From Holothuria scabra (lineage: Eukaryota > Echinodermata > Holothuroidea > Aspidochirotida > Holothuriidae), in the NCBI GenBank assembly GCA_037179385.1, contig CM074196.1, positions 29,719,986 to 29,783,985 of the forward strand: 64,000 nt of DNA, given 5' to 3'. The notes under the pieces were generated by a model, which was given only the letters and a program-made list of their open reading frames with translations, did not search any database and had not been told where the DNA came from. Positions 44,244 through 56,200 of the stretch are shown in pieces (the stretch's first letter is position 1; each line of letters opens with the position of its first letter). A program made the translations under genes and the position numbers.

Positions 44244-46939
44244 TAAGCTTTCACGGTAAACCGGTTAAATTACCGATACGGGTAATAACCGGTTAAGGTT
44301 CGGTTCGATTATTGCCTTGAAGAATAATCGAAAAATCGAAAAAAATCGGTAATATCGTAGGAATCGAAAATAATCGTGAATAATTGTGAGATAATCGTTA
44401 AAATGTAAGTTACATCACTATCTCGTTCTAGTTGACAGTACAACTCATCGGCGGCAGGATCCTTTGTGTTTCCATGAGAGTAGATCATTTACGATGTGTT
44501 TTGCAGGGTTACCGGGGTGATCGCGCGCCATCATATTACCTGTCCCAAATCTTTGAAAATATCGCATGCAAAAAGAATCACTTCATTTACATGATTCCCC
44601 CGATAATGGACTAATATTTTTGGCCAATTTGTTAAGCGTTCCCCTAGTCTGAGAATGAAGAGGGTCCTTAGAAATTATGTTTAAGTTGGAGAGTTGTTTG
44701 CACTTCGTTTTCTGAAGTTGAAATTTTCATCGGCGTGCGGCCACGTAGTGTGCTACAATACTGCTCACATGTGTGTTCGCAGCAATATGTGCATCACTTC
44801 TTGCACCCAAGCTGTCTGACAGTGATTAATAGTAACGTTTTACGCAGAAACTTGCAGATATCACCCCGCCCAGCTTGCAAAGACAGTGCCCGTAACGGTC
44901 GGCACGTAAACTGAGCCTAGCATGTGTGCGGTCTTTCATTTCATACGGTATGCAACCTCGAGTAAAATAACAAAAATAAAAACACAACTTGAAAATTACA
45001 CAATGATTAAGCGTGTCACTTGTACCCAAATCAACACTTTGCCGCTATGTGTAAAGTACTAAGATATCACTGTAATGACACCGAAAATATTCACGATTTT
45101 TTAGACAGGCCATTACATACACGTTTGGTAGACCCAGAGTGGCATTCGTGCATACTACGAATTTTACGAATGAAAGCTATGTCAGCATGCCCGGATGTCA
45201 ACACGAGACTAGCTGCGTAAGAACGTTAATAGCCGTTTAGTGATATAGGCATTGGAGAGTAGAATTTTTCTTACTTGGCTCTAGTGACTCTTTTCTGTTA
45301 AGATTGTCATTTTTTATTTGAAACAAAAGAGACGATACAACCTTGTGACATGTGAAGTATTATTGAACTTGTGAATGTGATCTCGGAAAATATCATGGAT
45401 GTACTATGGAACATGCCTAACAAAATGTTGTCATGTTTTAGTCACCATAACACCGGGTATGGCGATTAGGTACCTAGTTCCTATTTTTGTACCCGTGCAA
45501 ATACTAATACAATTTATACAATATGAGCTGTAATGCGCAGCTTCCAAGTTTTCGGTCAAGCGATCTGTACTGTGCAGATAGGGTCCTCCAAAATCTACTG
45601 CCTGCATTTATTGGCTATTTTATCGTACAGTTTTTTTGGGGGCTCAAAGTCACCTTGGTTCGCTGGTACAGCCGAAGTTTCTGTCAACAAGCCGTCTCGA
45701 AATTGTCCATACGTAATGCTTTTTCTAATTCGTTGTAACTCAAATACCATTGGGCATATCACAGTAATTTGATTGATTTTAACATATATATTCTACCTTA
45801 AAGTCCCCGCCATTTATTTATTAAGGAAGCGCATCGGGCTGTTTCATTAACAAAATTCTAATATTTATAAAAAGGACAAAGATTTGGGAATTCCTTCATC
45901 GATTGCCTAGAAGAACGCTCAGTGTGAAGACGTCACATCAACTGACACGAAATTAACCAATCAGAACACAAGTGCAATTGTATTCTCTGTTCGGTAGCAA
46001 TCCTCATTTATAAACATGTATGTACACAACATCTCTCATAATCGCTCGCGATAGCTTCGCGGAAAGATCGAGGGTGAATGTGTGGCTTACGATAGTACAT
46101 TATACAGGAAGTTGCCACGTGGCCAAAAGTCACGTGGAAGCAAGCTGTACATAAATGTATGTACTTATTTGCATTACATTCATGGCTAACTGGAGTGCAC
46201 CACTTGCGTTATTTTAGTATGGCTTATACTACCGTCCCTACGGACATGCGTAGTTTCGTCGATCCCTGATGTTGAAATCGGGCGACCCGTGTAAATCCCG
46301 ATGGTCCATGTAACTCTCATTGAAAAGTTTTAGAATGATCGTTGAATGAAAGCAAGCATAATTTTAGGACTACAAACGAATAATGAAGGGATATAACACT
46401 TTGGTGTACAGCAGGTTCTACCGTAAAAGTTCAATGCTTTTGTTTTATTAGCCAAGCAAAAAATGTTAGGGCTCAGTTTGTAGTAGAGCAGACCTGTGCA
46501 CGTAGGGGAAAAACACGGACAATAAGCGCAGTCGGATTGTTGGTGGGTTAAGCACTGATGGAGAGCTAGCCAGCGGGAGGGCCAGGGCGGGGATTATAAA
46601 CAAAAAATTCAGTTTCCGTTCCTGATTTCCATACATTGCGGGCACATATTTCATGAACATTGTGTGCAGTTTATATAGCTGAGCCCGAGAGCATAATAAA
46701 AAGGGTTCTTTGCTTTTGATAAATTGTAGTATAATTAGCGGTCAAGTACCGCAACTGAGGCATCCAGTTCCGCTGGCTTACGGATACAAAGATGTACGTA
46801 ACTTGCTTGCTACAGCAAATATGTCAAATTAGGAACTTAATGTAATATGTGCGGGGAAAAAAACCGGTTATAATCGAAGTACGATTATTAGACGTCCGAT
46901 TATACCGGTTATGTTTTTTTGGAATACCGTGAAAGCTTA
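44244..46939. mobile_element. 2.7-kb hAT-like non-autonomous element inserted in a LINE
   Basis: It starts TAAGCTTTCACGGTA and ends with the exact inverse TACCGTGAAAGCTTA. Flanking octamers CTTCAGGG and CTTCATGG agree at 7 of 8 positions, as for an old hAT target duplication. Subterminal DNA on both sides is full of ATAACCGGTTA and AATCG words. The 2.2-kb interior contains no transposase ORF. It has CCAAT and ACGTCA words near 45925-45965, but no gene was identified. Confidence 0.85.
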
Positions 46940-47237
46940 CTTCATGGTAGAGGCCATTATAAAAAGCTTGATAAATCTTTTGCTAGACTTGACATTAATT
47001 AGGGAGTTCAGAATCTCTCATAGGGTTGTTAATGGGTGGAATAGCCTGTCTGAGTGGGTTGTTAACTCCACATCAGTGCACTGCTTAAAGGTAAAATGAC
47101 ATGTTTTTCCATGACTGTGGTAGAATCTAATCTTTCTGGCTCATTAGGTGTTGGTGGTTTGCTTTTTGTTTTCTAGGGGGTTTTGGATTACAGGGCATCC
47201 TATGGGGCTTTTATAGCCCTCCTTTGCCTTTAAACCT
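46940..47237 (+). mobile_element. LINE remnant, 3' piece and 3' UTR
   Basis: The frame reads LIREFRISHRVVNGWNSLSE then WVVNSTSVHCLK. The RVVNxWNxLPxxVV.A.SVxxFK signature is the extreme C-terminus of a LINE reverse transcriptase. About 140 bp of 3' UTR follows, leading directly into the (TTATG)n tail. Confidence 0.8.
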
Positions 47238-47239
47238 GC

Positions 47240-47416
47240 TATGTTATGTTTTGTTATGTTATGTTATGTTATGTTATGTTATGTTATGTTATGTTATGTT
47301 ATGTTATGTTATGTTATGTTATGTTATGTTATATGTTATGTTATGTTATGTTATGTTATGTTATGTTATGTTATGTAATGTTATGTTATGCTATGTTATG
47401 TTATGTTATGTTATGT
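47240..47416 (+). repeat. (TTATG)n pentanucleotide microsatellite
   Basis: About 35 units of TTATG, with rare variants (TTTTG, TATATG, TGCTATG). Long open frames encoding MLCYVMLCYV run through it simply because the unit has no stop in two frames. Its position right after a LINE 3' UTR suggests it grew from that LINE's short-repeat tail. Confidence 0.97.
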
Positions 47417-47917
47417 TTTTGCAAGGAACCACATTAAAGCTGTTATGAAAAGACAATAATTAATTACCTGCATGGCTGCTAAAGCCTTCTTTCTTGCAAG
47501 ATGTAAATAAAAAATGAGGTTTTCGGCAACTTCAAAGTTGGACTTAAAAACAGAACAGAAAATATTGTCGTCCTTTGTGGACTTGTGCTCTTACAACTGA
47601 AAGGTTGATGACAGTATTGCTATTGTTGTAAAGGTCTGTACTGATAAAGTTCAGCTGTTCAGAGCAAGAGGAATGAAATGAAAGATGTCTGCTAAACAAG
47701 GCATCTTGATCATGTTAAAAAATGATCATGCATTTTAAAAGAGTAAAAATTACAAAGCTTCCATTGAAATTTTCATGATAAACTTGATTTTTTATCTCCT
47801 GTAAAAATTGAAAACGTTTTTACCGACTTTAGACTACTTACTAGCAGGATTTGAGTTTTGTGGTTGTTCAGTTGTCTGGTACAACTAAAGTTCCATTTGG
47901 ACAACCAAAAGTTAAAA

Positions 47918-49188
47918 CAGGGAATAATTTATCCGGTATCGCATCACAAAATGCGATGCAAAGTTACAGATTTGCGACACAAATAAAAATATGTGTAACA
48001 AAATTTGCGATACAATTTCTGAGCAAAAGCCACGGTACTCGGTGAATGGAAATGACAACGGGAATACTGCACGAAGGCCTACAACTGTTCAATATATAAT
48101 TAGTACATGCACACTTGTCAAGCAACAAAACACTGCAAAAAAGCAGCAAGATTAAAAGAACCCAGACACTTGAGTGTGTTCAAAACAGCAAGGTAATTCA
48201 CACAACTTTTACGTGCACCTATTGGCCGCTAGTTACATTGTCGATGGTGTGACTTAAAGGTATGCAGCTGTGTATGAAGTATGAGGCACTCTGTAAGTGC
48301 TAGTGTTACGATAGCTCGGAGACTTCCCATAGGGATCAAACTTCTCCCACATAAAACACTAGACAGCCTAGGCTCTACACATCTCCATATGCAAACACGA
48401 TAGGATAGTGCAAGGTCTAGCACAAACAACTCAGAAGAAAAAAGCTTGTAGGGCAAAATTACAGGGTTAATCTTTCGAAAATAGTATGAAGGGCGTAGTA
48501 AGAGTATTTTACACGTGCCTCATAATTATTTTATAAAATTTGTGAAAATTTGATTATATTGGACATCTTTCAAATTGACATCGTTCTGACTACCCTGAAT
48601 GAGGCTGTAGCAGTAGGCCTTGTATGTAATACATATGAGAAGTTTGAGAACACTTTTAGAAACGGATTGCAAGATCGAAATTTAGGAAAATTCCCAGGAT
48701 TTAAGAAGCATGCAAACTGCTTATTATCATGGTGGAAGAAAAACAATAAGGTTACTGACTGTCTTCTGGCCCTGTTCCAGTTTGTTAGCACACAGTGCAT
48801 CAAGCTTGTTGAGTGAATGTTTTTGACTCGCTTTCTGGAGGACCTTACACTGAAGGCCTACGGCAAAGCAAGGAGCTGATTCAGTCCGATATGGAATTGA
48901 ACTCAGCATTTTGTGCCTTGTTTCTGCAGATCCATAAAGAATTATTGCAGACAGGACTTTTCGTGGAAGAGTGCTGTCACATTAAGTCAATGTTTAGGTT
49001 TAGTTTCAGCATATAACTGAACACCGTATCATAGCGGGGAATAGCATCTGGGCATGAATCAGAGTACTGCATAATAGAAGAAAAGTATGACAGTGAAAAT
49101 TGCTATTCAAATTTTGAAAATTGCTACACAAAATGGAACTTTTATCGCAAAAATGCTATGCAAAATTTCTGTACTAAATTATTCCCTG
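47918..49188 (+). mobile_element. 1.27-kb inverted-terminal element carrying an ORF remnant
   Basis: The left end CAGGGAATAATTTA is exactly mirrored by the right end TAAATTATTCCCTG. Subterminal regions carry TTGCGA and GCGATGC words. The CAGGG terminus fits hAT-like elements, but the flanking octamers (AGTTAAAA and TAAAAGTT) are not identical. The interior holds the broken ORF pair at 48550-49016. Confidence 0.7.
48550..49016 (+). pseudogene. Broken ORF pair of unknown origin inside the element
   Basis: Frame 1 (to 48816) reads LNEAVAVGLVCNTYEKFENT, then LQDRNLGKFPGFKKHA, then LLSWWKKNNKVTDCLLALFQ and a stop. Frame 3 continues directly, SLSGGPYTEGLRQSKELIQS, then ALFLQIHKELLQTGLFVEEC, to a stop at 49016. 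Amino-acid composition is protein-like, and the switch looks like a single-base frameshift. The WWKKNN...LLALF spacing recalls the last helices of death-fold domains; a decayed transposase segment is the alternative. No splice sites or start codon are evident. Confidence 0.35.
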
Positions 49189-49519
49189 TAAAAGTTGATT
49201 TTGTGACGGACATTGAAGATTGTTTGTAAAAGAGTTAGAAAAGCAGCTGGCTGATATCTGATTTCAACACTAGCTAGGCCTATAAGCTTTTTTGTGATCA
49301 CCTCTTTCAACTTTTATCATAGTTCACTTTTCAGTATTAATTTTCAGTTTCAAATATATTTCTCATATGTTTTACAAAGTATGTACAATTCAGTAGTGCA
49401 GATGATAATATAAGACATAGTATACATATGAAGGACACTAGATAAACAACAGAGTAGACTGTTATCTAAGCCAGTGACCATAAAGAGAAAAATCACAAAA
49501 ATGTACAAGAAAACAATAG

Positions 49520-49600
49520 TAAAAAAAAAACAAAGGAACAAAGAAGAAGAGGAGAAGAGAACAAAGAGAGAGTAGAAAGAAGGAGAAAGGAAGAAAAGTA
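49520..49600 (+). repeat. Polypurine tract
   Basis: About 80 bases, almost entirely A and G, with AAGAAG and GAGA words, upstream of the PSMB3 exons. No function is evident. Confidence 0.7.
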
Positions 49601-50042
49601 ACTTATTAGAGGAGAGATTAAGAAAAATGGATTCTATACTATAGAACTTAGTGTAGAATCAGGAGGTTACTGATAGTTGTTAAGAAGGTGTTAATCAAGT
49701 TCTTATCTTTTAAAACATCAGTTTTACATGACATGCATGAACACACACACTTTACTGAATTCCAGCAACAGCCCAATACTGTATGTACTGTACTTGCAAA
49801 GCACCATGACTAATAAAATTTAAAAGTGCAAAATTGTATCAGACAGCCAATTTTCCCAAATTTCCCTGCAGTCAACTACTGTAACAAAAGTGAAGTGCAT
49901 TGCAAGAAGGACAATCATAACAGTTTCTGAAAATCCAAGCATGTTGGTAATATCAGACTTATCCTTCTTTCTCTGCCATTCTCTTTATGTGTTTAGTAAT
50001 GTAAGGATATATTCCCAAATGTTCTGTTCTGTTTCTTTTCAG

Positions 50043-50227
50043 TCTATTATGTCATACAATGGCTCAGCCATTGTGGCAATGAGGGGCAAGGACTGTGTAG
50101 CTATTGCTTCTGATCGTCGCTTTGGCATTCAGGCACAGACTGTATCCATGGAATGTAAGAAGATATTTGAGATGGCACCACGCTTATACATTGGACTATC
50201 AGGTTTATCAACAGATGTACAAACAGT
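50043..50227 (+). CDS. PSMB3: PSMB3, first main coding exon
   Basis: The acceptor is TGTTTCTTTTCAG and the donor GTAAGA after a split Val codon. It encodes the N-terminal beta strands from SIMSYNG to TDVQT, including the DRRFGIQAQ turn. The apparent open frame before 50043 is intron. Confidence 0.96.
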
Positions 50228-53200
50228 GTAAGATTTCCATGTATTTGTACTTACTTATTATCTCAATACATAACATGTGTTGAGATATTGTCACACCAGC
50301 TGGTTGCTACTTGCTAGCTGTAGCAAATCCTTTTCAGCATGGCCATATTTGGTAGGGTTTACATTTTGGTCATAGTATCTTGTAGAGCATACTTTTGTAT
50401 AATTATTTATTCAGTCAGAAATGGAAAAAATGTAAATTTCCCTGTAAGCAAATCAAATTTCCCAGCAAGCAAATAAAAATTTCCCAAATACCTCACATGG
50501 TTATATATACAAAAGTTGTCAAATTTCCCTCCAAATACCAAACTTTCCCTGCAATGAGCTTCCCAAATTGCTGTTTTTTTCCAACCATGGTCAGAATTTT
50601 AATTTGATAATCTTATAGGCCAATATCTTGGTTATTCTCTCTTTGAAAGTGGCTAAAACTTTGTGCAAAGGAAAAGTTTCATTTCAGCCCATTGTTTGTA
50701 CTCCTTTTTTCCCATAGTGCAATTTTGTGTATTTAGTCTGCTACTCTGTCTTTGGCTTCAAACCTCTGCTGAATCAAGCATAAGATATCTGTTAAGGTGA
50801 TTTTGTCTGGTCTGACCAAGATGTTTGCCCAGCCATTGTCTTGTAATTGAGAAGTTTATTTACAGTTGATTCAGTTTCTAAACAAGATGTTACAGTAGCC
50901 CTCAACCTTCAAAAGTTGTGCTTTTCACCAACAGGTTTCAATGAGCGAATAAGAGATAGTAGGTTGATGTTAGGAAAACTAGGTACAGTAGAAAGTAGAA
51001 GTAGGACAACTAGTTTTGTTGAAACTGGTTAGAAACAGAAGAACAGTTTTTTTTTTTGCTTTTACTATAAGACTGATCTCCATCTAGCTGGATAATAGTA
51101 GTTTATATGCTTTACAATGATCATAAATTTTTTGTATAACAGTATTTTTTTGAATTTTTTGTTTTAACATTTGATAACCATTTCAATTTTGTAGCATCAA
51201 ATGTACAGTAAAATATATTAAAAATCTCTGCTATAATATTTGAATGAACACAGTGAACTACTGTGCAATAGCTTAACCAACCTGTACTGTACTGTACTGT
51301 ATGTGATGATATGGAAAGTTTGTTTCATTTTTCATTTTTATGCATGATACTGCACCTGATCACCTAAAGGATGTTTGCTCTTTTCTGTGGTATCATAGAA
51401 AACTGAGACAAATCATTCCACTGCTTCATGATTACCATTGATCATACATTAAAGTATTGAAATTCTGCACCAAAGCTGGTGGATGCAGTCACTCCAGTAA
51501 TTATACTATGCACCCTTGTATCTCAATTTATCTCAATTTACTTCAGGTCAATTATAATTGTTTCACAATATGTTATGTCCATGACTCAATGAATTTAAAA
51601 GATCAGGGGATTTTAAAGAGGCTCATTGAATTGATATCGATAACTAAATGAGAGTCTCAAAGGGTCACTACCTCATTGCAATGCCTAACGTTAGCACAAC
51701 ACGTCAAGTTTTAAGTCCAAAAGTCACAGAAAACGTCAAATTTTGAATTTTCTAGTGTCCTGACTTGTAACAGTTTTGTACATAATTTGACAAAGTGTCT
51801 GGTCATGAATTTTTGAAAACGGACTTTAATCGTTAGTGACCCTTTGAGACTCTCATTAGGTTATCCATATCAACTCAATGAGCCGCTTTAATGTTATGTT
51901 GTTTTAAAAACAACATGCATGTCCATCACCCTTAAAGGATGGAGTAACCCATACTACTGTAATTTATGTTGGACATGTTTATAAAGTGACATCACATCTG
52001 TTTGTTTCAAGTTGATTGGTAGACAATGTAATAACTTTTATATCTTGAGAACCGGATGTATAAATTAAGTGAAAATTTCACCATAAAACTTGTGGGTCTA
52101 GATTCTTTTGAGCTCTAGGGGCATTCCTGCTGATGAAACGATCAGTTTTGGTTAGTGTAAAGTTATATTTACAGTGGTAGTCAGCATTTTCTCAAATCAA
52201 GGTTCTCTTGAATCAGACTCACATTAAAATGGTCGTTACCACATTACAATGCTCATAGGTAGAGTAACCAATCAGGTTTCATGTCCAATACTCACAGGAA
52301 AAGTTAAAATTTTGAATTTTGTGGTTTCCTGGCTTAAAACGGTTTTTTGCATAATTTGAAAAAGTGTCTGGTCACGAATTTTTGAAAACATAATTGAACT
52401 GTTAAGTACTCACTCATAAAATAGATATCTGTATGTAGGATGTGGGGATTGTCTAAGTTGGACCATTTGTCATTGATATGTGAAGAAAACTTAACAGGTT
52501 TGGAAAAATTTGTTGAATTTCATGAACCAACTCTATGAGCCTCTTTAATGTGAATTTTATGTATTGAGTATACGTATTTGTATGGCCTTATACTAGAGAC
52601 ATTATGTTTTTCTTAAAGCTCAATTCTCTTTGTAGTTTTCATTTTGCACATGCTTCAATTAAAATTTAGTATAGAACCAGGGCTGGAATTAAAGTCCCAG
52701 CAGGGCAAGGCCATCTTCCCATCAGTTTTAAGGGCATGTCATGTGAACTGAGATGGCACCAAGGCCAAACAAGTGATTTTGTACTGACCACAGTGTTATC
52801 TCACAAGTAGGGCATGGAGGCCAAATGGCCTTGATGGTCATTAAATTATATAGGGCAACAAGGCCATTACCAAAAGCACGAAGGCCATGGCCTTCGTGGC
52901 CTTCGATTAATTCCAGCCCTGTAGAACCAAAACATCAAATTCTGTTTTCTAATTTTACAAAAGGGAAAAACTGGAAAAATTGTGGGACCAATGAACTAAT
53001 GCTCTTGAAGTATCAGGTTCTCAGGCTCAGGTTTTTATTCAGGGTAGGAATTAGTCTTTAGCTCATTGGGATTCATTTTTTAACTGATTAGCCAATATTC
53101 TCCTTCAAACTACCCTGTCCTCCCCTAAATATATGGGCTATTTGGCCATCATGACTCCATATTTTGGCCATTTTTACATGTTTCAGGGCTAAACACCCTA

Positions 53201-56200
53201 AACTTTTTCTTAATTGCTCTCCAGTCTCTTGTCATGAATCCCTTGTCATGAATCCCTTATAAAAAACTAGTATTGCATCAATTGATGATAGTTCTGTACA
53301 TCAGTAGTGTAACATTGTCGTGAGAAATTTCTTGTCCATAATTGAAAGCATTCTGTCAGTTTAGTTGAGTGTATAATGATATGGGTTTACTTTCTTACAG
53401 ATCGAACAGATTAAAATTCAGACTAAACCTCTATACACTAAGGGAGAACAGGGAAATAAAACCCAAGACATTCATGAGTATGGTTGCCAATTTACTTTAT
53501 GAAAGAAGGTAAGAAAGTTTGAAAGCTTGCACAACCGTGCACCCTTTTCTCGCCAGATTTGCTCACTTTAGGAATGGCTCATGATAGAATCATGTGACAG
53601 TATTTTCCTCATTGGTAAGTCATTGGTTAACCTTGATTATGCAAATTTTAAGTCCTCAAATCATATCATGATGTCTTCCATGAGGAATAAGAAGTCTATG
53701 GAATCTGGCTGATTTTTCAAAACATGTTGGAGGTGACTGTTTACGTTTACCTTTTTGATCTATGATGTTTTGGTACTTAAGTTTGGGAATGTTTTCATTA
53801 GTTAGGCTTTGTGGCCACACTGGATTTTCCCATAATAAAGTTGAAGTGTGAAACATCTCTTCCTTTGCTTTACCATCCACAGGTTTGGTCCATATTTTAC
53901 AGAACCTGTCATAGCGGGATTAGATCCTAAAACTTTTGAACCTTTCATCTGTAACTTGGACCTTATAGGCTGTCCCATGATCACAGATGACTTTGTTGTA
54001 GCAGGAACATGTACAGAACAACTGTATGGCATGTGTGAGTCTCTCTGGAAACCAGATTTGGTAAGTTGTATATCCCAAGCGATTTAAAGTGCCCAGGATG
54101 CACTTTAATGACCTGCCTAGACCAAATGAGCTCAGAAGTTAAATAAAAAATCAGATCAATTTCAGTCTATGTATTAAAATTATTTTCAAGCTGGAAAGTG
54201 AAAGCTCAAAAAGATGCAAAAGTGTGTGTGTGTGTTGAAAGCATTATAGAACTCTTATCATGTCTTTGAGTTTTCTGTACTTAGAATCGGATCATTTTGG
54301 GATACTTATTAATGAAACATTTATAGTGCTTACACAGAGAGTGCAGAAGAGATGATAATTTAAGTATCCACTTGGTGATTGCCTATGGCTACACATGATG
54401 AATCTTTTCTTAAAACTGTACGTAATTTTGTGCAACTGTGTAGTGTTTTTCATCTGATGTCATAATGTGCTTAACCATGCCCATTGCTTGGCAAAAAGTT
54501 AATTGTTGCCACATTGGTAGTCAGTTGTTGCCACATTGGTAGTCAGTTGTTGCCACATTGGTAGTCAGTTGCTTCTCATGTCTTAGCCAGCTATACATAC
54601 TACACTACAGATTTTGTGAAGAAAGAGGCATGGCTTGTGATGTAAGTTGAAACACTATTACTGAATAATACATAATTGCAACAGGATAATAGATTCCTTG
54701 CATCTGCAAAAGGAACTTATGCGTCTATGCGATAGTGATGCCGTGTGTGTGTTGTGTGTGCATGTGTGTGTGTATGTGATGCTTTTGCTTGTAAACATGA
54801 TATCTCAAGAAGGGTAAGTGTAAATGATCTCAAATATGTTGTGTGGGTTGGCCATATTGAGTAGATGATCCCTATTGTTTTTGGTGAAGGTCAAAGGTCA
54901 TTTGGGGTCATGAGAGGTCAAATGGTAAATTCCTTAGAAATTGCTGGTAAACATGATATCTCAAGTAAGGTAAGTGTGACTGATCTCATATTTGGGTGTG
55001 TGGGTTAGCCATATTGAGAAGATGATCCCTATTGTTTTTGGTGGAGGTCAAAGGTTATTTGGGGTCATGAGAGGTCAAAAAGTCAAACCCTTGTAAACAC
55101 AATATCTCAAGAAAGATACATGTGACTGTTCTCATATTTAATTTGTGTGTTGGTCATATTGAGTAGATGATCCCAATCGATTTTTGTGGAGGTCAAAGGT
55201 CATTTGGGGTCATGAGAGATCAAATGGTAAATTCCTTAGAAATTGCTTGTAAACATGATATCTCAAGTAAGGTAAGTGTGACTTGTTTTTGGTGGAGGTC
55301 AAAGGTCATTTGGGGTCATGAGAGGTCAAAAGGTCAAACCCATGTAAACACGATATCTCAAGAACGATACATGTGACTATTCTCATATTTAGTTTGTGTG
55401 TTGGTCATATTGAGTACATGATCCCTATCGATTTTTGTGGAGGTCAAAGGTCATTTGGGGTCTCGAGAGATCAAATGGTAAATTCCTTTGAAATTGCTTG
55501 TAAACATGATATCTCAAGTAAGGTAAGTGTGACTGATCTCATACTCAGTGTGTGGGTTAGCCGTAATAAGTAGATGATCACTATTGTTTTTGGTGAAGGT
55601 CAAAGGTAATTTGAGTTCATGAGAGGTCAAAAGGTCAAAATCTTTTAAACATGATATTTCAAGAAAGGTAAGTGTGACTTTGCTAATTTTTAGGTGTGTG
55701 GGTTTGTTGTATTAATTAGGTGTTCTGTATCGATTTTCATGGAGGTCAAAGGTCATTTGGGGTCATGAGAGGTCAAGACATCAAAACCTAGTAATCACAG
55801 TATCCAAGAAAAATGCATGTGACTTAGCCCATCTTTAGTTTGTGGGTTGGCCATATTGAGATGGTGATCCCAGATGATTTTTGTCAAGGTCAAAGGTCAT
55901 TTGGGGTCAGCAGTGTTAAAGTCTGACAAACTTTCTTGCATAGTATTGCAAGGAAGGTAACTTGTAAGGTCCTCTTACTTGACATGTAGATGATGCATGG
56001 TGAATAAATGATCCCTTTAGTTTTTGATGGAAGTCAAATGTCACTTTGGTTCACAAGGGGTTGAAGTCTCAATTTACACAAATATTCCATGGTTGGAGTC
56101 TTGGATACTGCAAAATTTCACACGTATGGATGTGATATCATGAGCAGAACCCCAGTTCTTGTAGGAAGCGTTGATGCCTTGCATGTATACATTGTGGGTA

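Noticed and set aside
47224..47448. Long MLCYVMLCYV open frames
   Set aside because: Translation of a (TTATG)n microsatellite that lacks stops in two frames.
49890..50042. Extension of the PSMB3 reading frame upstream
   Set aside because: The frame is open by chance, but a pyrimidine tract and CAG end at 50042, and family alignment starts at Ser-Ile-Met-Ser.
55167..55573. Two similar 66-69 residue ORFs ([15 protein letters not shown])
   Set aside because: Same frame read from successive units of the DR1 tandem array in PSMB3 intron 4.
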